Assembly: GCA_023525975.1 (NCBI GenBank)
Contig: CM042038.1
Span: 8,495,272-8,559,271 of the forward strand
Source of the DNA: Smallanthus sonchifolius
Taxonomy: Eukaryota > Streptophyta > Magnoliopsida > Asterales > Asteraceae
Length of the DNA stretch: 64,000 nt
Direction of reading: 5' to 3'
In this document: positions 44,574-53,802 of the stretch, one piece after another
How the letters are laid out: each line of letters begins with the position of its first letter
Numbering within the stretch: position 1 is the stretch's first letter
Program-made: the position numbers and the translations under genes
Notes under the pieces: generated by a model
Databases searched by the model: none
Seen by the model: only the letters and a program-made list of their open reading frames with translations
What the model was told of the DNA's origin: nothing

Positions 44574-46520
44574 TCAAAACAGTTTACCTGTAGCTTCGAT
44601 ATTTGTCAGACGACAAGCACACGGCAACCCACAACTACTGAATAGTTGGCAACCATACGTTGCATTTTGTTTCCGTATATGTGATAACTTGTAGCACTCG
44701 TTTTCTAACAAATTTAGAGCTTTATGTAAAACTTTACCGTGCAGGTTATCAAACAATTCAATAGCTATGTGGCTGTCCATTTTTCTTATGAGCCTTGTTT
44801 CAAACCCAAATTGTAATTGATAATATTGATCTGTTATAATTTTATCAACAAACCCAACAAGTCTATTTAGCGAGCTGTTAGTATTTCTAAGATAGCTCTT
44901 TAAGAGCAAATGCTGGCTCTCGACTCAGTTCATTGTATGTTGACCAAAATTGAGGTTTCTGCTAGACCAGGCGGATACAAACTTTTCTTTATACGGATCC
45001 AACCAATTTTTAGTCACATAATCTATAACTCATGGAAAAATATTAAATATTAAATAAATATTTAAATATTTAATAAATATTCAATACTGAAAATATTAAA
45101 TATTCAGAATTTACTTCCTCGTTTGACTGCATACAGTCGTTCGTAAAGCCGATTGAAGTTTTACTGGTATATATCTGGCGTGGGAGACTCACACAATACC
45201 GACCATGAATACTTGAAATTTGCCCAGTCTTCGTCTGTAAATGATGCCGGGCAATGTTTTACGATATTCTCGTGTATGTTTGGAACAGTCCGGGATTATT
45301 TTATCACACGCGTTCATAAGAGCTTTGTCCATGTCTGTTACTATCACACACGGCTCCATACACTTTTACAACATTGCTTTTATTTGTAGTAGCACCCAGA
45401 CGAAGTTTTCCTCCCGTTCTTTTGATATAAATGCATGACCGACGTAAAACGACTGGTGTGTGGAGGTCACACCGACCACTTGGACAAATGGAAGCCTATG
45501 CATGTTTGTTTTGTACGTCGCGTCGATCATCAACACGTGCGGTAACGCACGCCATATCTCGTACGATTTCGGATGAACAAAGAATATCTCCTTCCCAATA
45601 TTTGTGGGGATCTTCCCGAGTATAGTAGACGTATTTTTTTAGAGAAAACAGGTTTTCTAGAATTTGCATTAGAGTTTCACCGACACTCGTTTGTTTTTTT
45701 TTTTCTTTTCTATCGCATTATAAATGTCTTTTTAATGCAACTACTCTCTGGGTTTTGTTCCCTTATAGTTGTCAGAATGTTTCGTGGCAACATGTTTTGC
45801 GAATACAACTTCGCCACCAAAAGTTGTTCCGACTGAGACAGTTTCCTCGCAAACGAGTGCGCCTCAAGATGTTGACTAGGATCGTGGTTATGACTGTCAT
45901 CCTTCACCGTTAATTTCCAATCACCAGTATTTTCTTGGTACTCTCCTTCCAATTTAAAGGGACAACCTGTTTTCTTGCTACCCGGCACGTCTAACCGTGG
46001 CAGTAGACGCACGTTCGCCGTGAAGGTCACACACAAGCTACACCTTGATAAACGGTTCCGTAGAATCGTCGCCTTTTCTCCTCGATCGTCGGGTGACAAG
46101 GACGTAACCATTCTCACGTCCTCTCCGGACAGCCCAATCCACCAACTGTTCATGAGACTAAAAATTCTGGTTAGTTTTATACGACACGTTTTGATGGTTT
46201 TGTTCCTCGTCGTCGGTTTGTTGTGTCGGGTAAGAGACTTCACCGCATACGAAGTCGTCAGTTTGTTGTGTCGGGTAAGAGACTTCACCGTATACGTAGT
46301 CGTTCGTGGGTTGTGTAAGGTAAAACGATTCACTGTATACGAACTCGGGATTGCTCAGTGGCTCGTTCAAATCTGGAAGCCTTACCCGTTGATTAGAATA
46401 AACGTCGGACGAGACCTCCTCCCAGTTCACCTCTTGAACGCTAAAACTTTGTGGGTTGTTTTCTAGCGACTCGTTAGAATATACCTGAAAACCGTAGTTA
46501 CCATCTCACCACCAAGACAT
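44574..46520 (-). pseudogene. MULE A transposase (FAR1-like), broken
   Basis: This is the minus-strand sister of 48042-50013. It starts at the same ATG (46520), but the fifth codon is TGA. Another stop follows the repeat region near 46156, and frames change near 46030 and 45720. It has two, not three, of the DYVYGEVSYPTQQTD-type repeats. Recognisable parts are RVRLPDLNEPLSNPEFVY, the zinc-binding segment GCPFKLEGEYQENTGDW with SHNHDP, and near the C terminus SYLRNTNSSLNRLVG and YGCQLFSSCGLPC, the SWIM-type finger. The intron acceptor used in the sister copy has lost its AG here. It is a MURA/FAR1-type DDE transposase. Confidence 0.85.
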
Positions 46521-46985
46521 GTTTATAATTTTTGAGATATTGTTTGAAAATTTTTTGAACGATACGTCCGAATGAGAATTTTGCATGGCTAAATACACAA
46601 AATTTGGGCCCTATACGTATCATATAGGGCAATACGGTGCGTATAGGATTCAGGTCAAACCTCGTAAACGCATCGTATATTGCAATACGATGCGTATAGG
46701 GTACGAGGTACTTTCTGCAACTAGTCAACCATCACATCGCTATACGCCGCGTATAGATCTATATGGGGCGTATAGCGATGTGATGGATGACTAGTAACAG
46801 AAGGTACCTCGTACCCTAAACTGCATCGTATTGAACTATACGATGCGTATAGGGTTGGAATGACCAGGTTGTACGAGGATGTCGGGCATGGGAAATTGTG
46901 AAGGGCTATACGCATCGTATTGCCCTATACGATGCGTATATGGCCAAGTCCAAATAGTAATTCTCGTGTGTCATTAATAGTCCCC

Positions 46986-47192
46986 TTTTTATATGGGAAA
47001 AAAGATAAATAAGTAGACTTTAGCTCAATACGTTCTCATCCTTCTTAATTTGAGAGAGATCGAGTCAAACTCAACTTATTTCGAGTTCCATGTCTAAAAT
47101 TGAGTTTGGTTTGTTGTTCCTTTTAAACTTGAGCTTGTTTTTTATTAAAAATTAAATATCGTAGTTATTGTATGTGTATACAAATAACTATT

Positions 47193-47224
<32 letters not shown>
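46986..47224. other. Spacer between MULE A and the small TIR element
   Basis: AT-rich DNA ending in a (TA)n run at about 47199-47224. No feature beyond the 8-bp duplication of MULE A at its left edge. Confidence 0.6.
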
Positions 47225-47552
47225 GGGGAGGGTTTCAGAGAAAACCACAAATTATACGAAAACCGAGAAAACTACTAAAAATACCAATTTTACCCAATCA
47301 TATAATAATTTTTATTTTTTGTTTTATTTTATTTTTATTTATTTATAAGAGTATCAATGTAATATTAAACATTTTTACCAAAAAATATTTTTACACATAG
47401 TGTTACGTATACGTAAACATAAAACAAAAAAATTGCGGTTACGTATACGTAAATAAAAAAAATTGTTTTTAGATACGTATACGTAAATAAAAAAATTGCC
47501 TAAAATGATGTGGTTTTCGTCTAACTTTGTGATTTTCTCTTGATCCCTCCCC
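47225..47552. mobile_element. Small TIR element (MITE) in a TA tract, 328 bp
   Basis: The left end ggggagggtttcagagaaaa and the inverse of the right end, ggggagggatcaagagaaaa, agree at 17 of 20 bases. TA flanks both sides, inside (TA)n tracts. The interior repeats ttacgtatacgtaaa three times. No coding. A TA duplication suggests a Tc1/Mariner-type MITE, but the surrounding TA repeats make that ambiguous. Confidence 0.7.
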
Positions 47553-47754
47553 TACATATATATATATATATATGATTATAAATTTACGTACATGTAACCA
47601 AATATATGTTATTTAATTAGTTACCTTCATCATATTTTTATGTATATAATATTTATTATGATGATATAAATTTAATATATAAAATAAAAGTTATATAGTT
47701 GATAAATAATGGGGACTACTAACCACACACGGGAAATGCTAATCGCACTTGGTC

Positions 47755-47965
47755 ATATACGCATCGTATAGGGCAATACGATGCGTATAGCCCTTCACAA
47801 ATTCCCGTGCCCGACATTCTCTTACAACCTGTCATTCAAACCTCGTATACGCATCGTATAGGTCAATACGATGCAGTTTAGGATACGAGATTCCTTCTGC
47901 CACTAAACCCATCACATCGTACCTTATACACATCGTATTGGGCTATACGATGCGTATAGGGCCCA
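47755..47965. repeat. Palindromic tatacgcatcgtat / atacgatgcgtata motifs
   Basis: Pairs of inverted motifs (for example tatacgcatcgtatagggc then aatacgatgcgtata) recur at about 47757, 47850 and 47930. The same family fills MULE A's 5' end (46600-46945). A variant, tatacgccacgtat / atacgtggcgtata, fills its 3' half (41210-41680, 42690-42920, 43150-43265). Each pair can form a hairpin with a four- to six-base loop. Confidence 0.8.
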
Positions 47966-48041
47966 AATTTTGTGTATTTAACAATGCAGAATTCTCATTC
48001 GAACCGAACGAACGTATGATTTAAAAAAAAACACTATAAAC

Positions 48042-50013
48042 ATGTCTTGGTGGTGGGATGGTAACTACGGTTTTCAGGTATATTCTAACGAGTCGGTGGA
48101 AAACAACCCGCAAAGTTCTGGCGTTCAAGAGGTGAACCGGGAGGAGGTCTCGTCCGACGTTTATTCTCATCAACGGGTAAGGCTTCCGGATTTGAACGAG
48201 CCACTGAGCAATCCCGAGTTCGTATACGGTGAACCGTCTTACCTTACACAGCCCACGAACGACTACGTATACGGTGAATTCTCATACCCGACACAACAAA
48301 CCGACGACTACGTATACGGTGAAGTCTCATACCCGACACAACAAACCGACGACTACGTATACGGTGAAGTCTCATACCCGACACAACAAACCGACGACTT
48401 CGTGTCCGAAGACGAGGAACAAAACCATCAAAACGTGTCGTATAAAACTGACCAGAATTTTCAGTCTCGTGAACAGTTGGTGGATTGGGCGGTCAGGATA
48501 GGACGTGAGAATGGTTACGTCCTTGTCACCCGACGATCGAGGAGAAAAGGCGACGATCCGACGGAACCGTTTATCAAGGTGTGGCTTGTGTGTGACCGTC
48601 ACGGCGAACGTGCGTCTACTGCCACGGTTAGACGTGCCGGTAGCAAGAAAATAGGTTGTCCCTTTAAATTAGAAGGAGAGTACCAAGAAAATACTGGTGA
48701 TTGGAAATTAACGGTGAAGGATGACAGTCATAACCACGATCCTAGTCAACATCTTGAGGCGCACTCCTTTGCGAGGAGACTGTCTCAGTCGGAACAACTT
48801 TTGGTGGCGAAGTTGTATTCGCAAAACATGTTGCCACGAAACATTCTGGCAACTATAAGGGAACAAAACCCAGAGAGTAGTTGCATTAAAAATGACATTT
48901 ATAATGCGATACAAAAGATAAAAAACGAAACGAGAGTCGGTGAAACTCCAATGCAGATTCTGGAAAACCTGCTTTCTTCTAAAAAATACGTCTACTATAC
49001 TCGGGAAGATCCTGCCACAAATATTGTGGAGGAGATATTCTTTGTTCATCCGAAATCGTTTGAGATGTGGCGTGCGTTCCCGTACGTGTTGATGATCGAC
49101 GCGACTTACAAAACAAACATGTATAGACTTCCATTTGTCCAAGTGGTCGGTGTGACCTCCACACACCAGTCGTTTTGCGTCGCTCATGCATTTATATCAA
49201 AAGAACGAGAGGAAAACTTCGTCTGGGTGCTACTGCAAATAAAAGCAATGCTGTAAAAGTGTATGGAGCCGCGTGTGATAGTAACAGACAGGGACAAAGC
49301 TCTTATCAACGCATGTGATAAAATATTTCCGGATTGTTCGAAAAACCTATGTCGGTGGCACATACACGAGAATATCGCAAAACATTGCAAGGTATCATTT
49401 ACAGACGAAGACTGGGCAAATTTCAAGTATTCATGGTCGGTATTATGTGAGTCTCCCACGCCAGATATATACCAGTACAACTTCAACCGGCTTTACGAAC
49501 GACTGTATGCTGCCAAACGAGGAAGTAAGTTTTGAATATTTAATATTTTCAGTATTGAATAATTATTAAATATTTAAATATTTATTTAATATTTTTCCAG
49601 GAGTTATACATTATGTGACTAAAAATTGGTTGGACCCGTATAAAGAAAAGTTTGCATCCGCCTGGTCCAACAAAAACCTCAATTTTGGTCAACAAACAAC
49701 GAACCGAGTCGAGAGCCAGCATTCGCTTTTAAAGAGTTATCTTAGAAATGCTAACAGCTCCCTAGATAGACTTGTTGGGTTTGTTGATGAAATTGTAACA
49801 GATCAATATTATCAATTACAGTTTGCGTTTGGAACAAGCCTCATAAGAAAAATGGATAGCCACATAGGTATTGAATTGTTTGATAACCTGCACGGTAAGG
49901 TTTCACATAAAGCTCTAAATTTGTTAGAAAACGAGTGGTACAAGTTATCACATATACGGAAACAAAATGCAACGTGTGGTTGCCAACTTTTCAGTAGTTG
50001 CGGGTTGCCGTGT
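48042..50013 (+). pseudogene. MULE B transposase (FAR1-like), interrupted
   Basis: Exon 1 runs 48042-49524 and exon 2 from 49601, with a 76-bp GT-AG intron. The N-terminal part has three near-perfect DYVYGEVSYPTQQTD repeats. The FAR1-type DNA-binding region follows: a Cys/His group in KVWLVCDRHG...KKIGCPFKLE and SHNHDP. The DDE core has LMIDATYKTN and PRVIVTDRDKAL, with the third acidic residue in TNRVESQHSLLKSYLR in exon 2. The SWIM-type finger starts CGCQLFSSCGLPC and is cut there by the Gypsy LTR. One in-frame TAA at 49254-49256 lies between the first and second catalytic motifs; the frame is otherwise open. The protein binds element ends and catalyses cut-and-paste transposition; this copy is dead by both lesions. 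Confidence 0.88.
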
Positions 50014-52017
50014 TGTAACGAACCAAAATCCGGGTTTCGTTTTCAAATAAATAAATAAATATTTCTAATTAATATTATGGTGAAAATAATATTTTAGAAA
50101 TAAGTTGAAACAAGCGGGTTTCAAGTTATTAACGGGTTATACTAGTTTTTAACAAGTTATGAAAAGATATGGGTGAATTGGAAGTGGAAGGACCTAAAGT
50201 GTAAATTGGTAAAAATCTGCCATATTTGACATTAGAAGTCAAAATTGGGTTTATTTTGGTTGTTTGGTCGTTCAGGAGAAAAGGAGAAAAGGAGAATTCA
50301 AAATTGGAAGCTAAATCGTGCGTAGGCTTGATTCGTGAAGGTTTTGGCTCACATAATACCTTCCTAACATCAAGTGAGTGATTATCTTCCTTTTTAATTC
50401 ACCTTTGATGTGTTCTTGTTGGGTTTTGTTAAAAACCCGAAATTATGGTTGCATGTGGTAAAATGGTGTTAGATTATTGATAATCTAGCTAAACTAAAGG
50501 TGTAGGAAGGTGATTAACATCCTAGAACCCTTTGATTTTGATTATGAGAAGTTAGGGTTCATATGGTGAAAATTGGGGGTGTTTGGATCATAATACTCAA
50601 ATGGTGAATTAATGAAGATTAAGTGTTTTTAAGGTGTTAGACACTTGAACAAACACCAAATTAACTTAATAATAATTTTTGAAAGAAGAATTAGTGTTAA
50701 GAATAAGTTAATGAAACTCAAGTAGGTGAGTTTGTGGTGAAAGAGGGTGTTTGGTTATGAGGATAACCCAAACGGGTCAATTTGGGTTAGAATTGGGAAA
50801 TTGGGTTGTGAACTCAATTGTAATGAAATTTTGGTATATGTTAGATTACTAAACTAGACGAATGTGTTTAGGTAATCAAATTGCAAAGCTTGAAAACGGT
50901 GCGGGATCTTCTAACCCGAAAGGTAAGTGTCTATGCACTTACTTAGTATTGATGATAAATTGTGAATTTTGTGGATTATGCGTTATGTGATTGTGTGCAT
51001 ACTTGTGATATGATAAATTGTGAATGATTTAGTATGTACAATGAATGAATGTAGTTATAGTGTTAACCTATAATGGTACAGGATCATGGGTTGATCGGAT
51101 CATGTGTTGATCATAAACGAAACGGAGTTATGGCCTTGTACCATAATGGAAAAAGATCATGGGTTGATCGGATCATGTGTTGATCATAAACGAAACGGAG
51201 TTATGGCCTTGTACCATAATGGAAAAGGATCATGGGTTGATCGGATCATGTGTTGATCATAAACGAAACGGAGTTATGGCCTTGTACCATAATGGAAAAG
51301 GATCATGGGTTGATCGGATCATGTGTTGATCATAAACGAAACGGAGTTATGGCCTTGTACCATAATGGAAAAGGATCATGGGTTGATCGGATCATGTGTT
51401 GATCATAAACGAAACGTAGTTATGGCCTTTGTGCCATAATGGAAATGGATCATGTGTTGATCATAATTGAAACTTGTAGTAAGGGTGCAAGAATATGTAG
51501 CCTAAATGACAATTTGGGTGGAAACGGGTCAAATGGGTGAATGGGTGAAATAAGTATAAATTTACTTGTTTGTTATGAATTTATCTTCATTACTAATGGT
51601 GATATGTGTGGTGAATTTAGGAAAAGCTCCGAGGTAGTTAAAGTCAAGTCCAAGGCGTTGGCGGATCCTCGTATGCATATTTTCATGTTTTGATGATTTG
51701 ACGGAATTTCCCCTTTTTGATTGTAATTTGATAAACAAAACATGTTTTTGGGGTATGATCACGTTGTTGAAAAGTTTTTGGTTAAAACACATGTGTTGGG
51801 TGAATTTGTTGTCTTGTATTTTGGAAAAGATGGAAATTTGGCTAAGTATGAAACCTGCAGAAAAACTGGAAACTTTCTGTGAAAACAGGTCCCTCGCGGG
51901 GCGCGAGGGAGGTGGCCTATGTTTCTCGCGGGACGCGAGAGGTAAAAAAAAAAAAAAATTTCTGGGATTTAAGTCTTCTGCGCGTTAAAGTTTTGTTTTT
52001 AAAAGTGGTGTGTTTCA
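50014..52017 (+). repeat. 5' LTR of Gypsy 1
   Basis: It starts tgtaacgaaccaaaatcc and ends gtggtgtgtttca, four bases before the primer-binding site. It includes an array of about five 73-bp units (51080-51450; unit starts ggatcatgggttgatcgg) and a GC-rich hairpin pair, ctcgcggggcgcgag (51893) and ctcgcgggacgcgag (51924). Confidence 0.9.
51080..51455. repeat. 73-bp tandem repeat in the Gypsy 1 LTR
   Basis: Five near-identical units each contain atcatgtgttgatcataaac and gagttatggccttgtaccat. The 3' LTR has about four units at 57680-57990, so copy number changed after or during insertion. ggatcatg / catgatcc-type symmetry makes each unit partly palindromic. Confidence 0.9.
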
Positions 52018-52020
52018 ACT

Positions 52021-52037
52021 TGGTATCAGAGCAATGG
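52021..52037 (+). other. Primer-binding site of Gypsy 1
   Basis: tggtatcagagcaatgg lies four bases after the 5' LTR and is complementary to the 3' end of initiator-methionine tRNA, with one mismatch from the usual wording. Confidence 0.9.
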
Positions 52038-52537
52038 TTTGAGGGATTTGGTGTGGTGGCACCAAACTCAAACCGGATGCTCTTGATATGGGGGAAAATG
52101 ATATGAGAATCCAAGAAGGACTTGACTAAGACTCGGAGCTTGCGGAAATAAAAGGTTAGTAATGATTTGATAAATTGATAATATATATATATATGGTGTA
52201 TGTATATATGTATGATGAATGTTGTTAAGGTGTTATGTGTGCCGAAACTTGTTTTGTGACTTGTTATATGGAGATGGTAATTACAATTGGGCATGGCGTA
52301 TTATTAAACATGTATGGCCAATATGTTTAATAAGACGAAATGTGCAAGGGACTTTATGATAACCATATAACAATGAACATTTGCAAGGATTAGGAGAAGG
52401 TGGTTATATAGGTATGTATGTATATAGGTAGGTATATATATACTTAATACATATAATAGTGAAAGTGTAATGGATACCTAGGTTATTGAAAGTGAAAGGG
52501 TATTAAGGTGTTTGTGGTTCATTTTCTCAGTTTAGAG

Positions 52538-53287
52538 ATGGCAGAAGATGCAAGTAATGAACCGTTGGATCCAAGGATCCAAGATATGATAAAGGAAGAA
52601 GTGGCCAAGGCGTTTGAGCAAGCCACAAATCTCTTGATGGAGGAAATGAGGGGAACTATTAAGCTCTTTCTTGAAGAGGTCATGAAAGAGAAAGATAAGG
52701 AACCTCGGGGTTGTACTCTCAAGGATTTCATGGTGATTAAACCGAAGGAATACGACGGTCAGGTGGACCCGATACTTAGCCACCGGTGGGTGGTGGATAT
52801 GGAGTCGAATTTCGAAACGACTAGATGCAGGCCCGAGGATAGGGTAATGTTCAGTGTGCCTCTGTTGACTGGGAGGGCAAAGGAATGGCTGTTGAATCTC
52901 CGTAGAGAGAGAGGTGTTTCTGGGGTGACCTCCATGTCTTGGGAGGAATTTATAGCGGCTTTTCTGAAATACCACTGCCCGCAAGCCGCGGTGGACAGGA
53001 TGACTGAGGAGTTTCTCCTCATGAGACAGACGACTGAGTTAATTGACGAATTGGCCGGGGCCTTCTTTGATCGGGCCAAGTTTTGTCCGGATGTGGTATC
53101 GACCGAAAAGGCCAAGATTGATAGATTCTATGCTATGCTAACAGTGGAATTCAGAGATAGCATATCTCCATCCTCATTTACCACGCTTGTTGATTTAATA
53201 AACATGTGTCGGGAAAGGGAGGTGGGGTTAAAGAGGCAAGAGGCTAGGGGTGAGAAGAGAAAAGAGAAATTGTGGAACAAGTGGTGA
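52538..53287 (+). pseudogene. Gypsy 1 gag (capsid), frame-shifted
   Basis: A 249-codon segment from MAEDASNEPLDP to the TGA at 53285-53287. It has FMVIKPKEYDGQVDPILSHRWV, GRAKEWLLNLRRE, SWEEFIAAFLKYHCPQAAVDRM and FRDSISPSSFTTLVDLINMC, the capsid fold of plant Gypsy gags. A one-base shift near 53265 separates it from the zinc-knuckle part that follows in another frame. The in-frame ATG at 52508 is also possible; 52538 was chosen because it gives the family-typical short N terminus. Confidence 0.85.
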
Positions 53288-53751
53288 AGAAGATCAAGGG
53301 CGGGAGCCCTAGTAAGAAGCCGTTTGTTAAACCTTCTTCGCAAGATTGTAAGTTATGTGGAAGAGTGCATTTTGGGGAATGTAGAAAGGGTCCTTCAAGA
53401 TGCTATAAATGCGGAAAGCCGGGGCATATGGCTAATCAATGCCCAAGCCAAGTCCGTATATGCTACAACTGTTACAAGCCCGGGCACAATAGGGTGGATT
53501 GTCCCGAGTTAAAGCAGCAAGGTGGAAGCGGGGTGAAGGTTGAGACGCCAAAGCCTAAGGGAAGAGCCTTCCACATTTCGACGGAAGAGGCCAAGAACAA
53601 CTCGGAGGTGGTGTCAGGTACATTCAAGATTAACTCATTACCTGCACTGGTTCTTTTTGATTCGGGGGCTAGTCGTTCTTTTGTTTCCTTGAAAATTGTT
53701 AAGCATTCCTCTTTTGTAAGTAGCAAGTTAGATGAACCCTTAGAAATCTAA
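53272..53751 (+). pseudogene. Gypsy 1 zinc knuckles and protease
   Basis: Two CCHC knuckles, CYKCGKPGHMANQC and CYNCYKPGHNRVDC, preceded by a Cys-rich CKLCGRVHFGEC, bind nucleic acid during packaging. The aspartic protease active site is LVLFDSGASRSFVS. The segment ends in a TAA at 53749-53751; the same frame then continues openly through the rest of pol, so this is a point stop inside the polyprotein and not a natural end. Confidence 0.85.
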
Positions 53752-53802
53752 GCGGCTAATGATAAGAGTTTCCTTGTCTTTGACATTTTTAGAGATTGTA
53801 AG

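Larger units (their letters stand above)
41193..46985 (-). mobile_element. MULE A: complete Mutator-like element, 5.8 kb
   Basis: The ends are gggga...ctaaccacac at 41193 and its inverse at 46985. They are flanked by a perfect 8-bp duplication, tttttata (41185-41192 and 46986-46993). Coding runs on the minus strand: a transposase pseudogene nearest the 5' end (46520 down to 44574), then an OTU-type protease pseudogene (44409 down to 43552), then a GC-rich broken ORF (42381 down to 41983). Both terminal regions are filled with palindromic tatacg-type motifs. The 3' terminal region is duplicated in tandem (41193-41407 and 41408-41640). Confidence 0.85.
47711..50013 (+). mobile_element. MULE B: 5' part, cut by a Gypsy insertion
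   Basis: It starts ggggactactaaccacacac and matches the inverted 5' end of MULE A over about 300 bases, including the tatacgcatcgtat / atacgatgcgtata palindromes and the phrase gggcccaaattttgtgtatt before the gene. The element runs on the plus strand, head to head with MULE A. It is interrupted at 50014 by the LTR of Gypsy 1, and its remaining 3' part is not found in the window. Confidence 0.85.

Noticed and set aside
51080..51455. CRISPR-like regular array
   Set aside because: The 73-bp units are head-to-tail without unique spacers, lie in a retrotransposon LTR and recur in the other LTR; plant nuclear DNA has no CRISPR.
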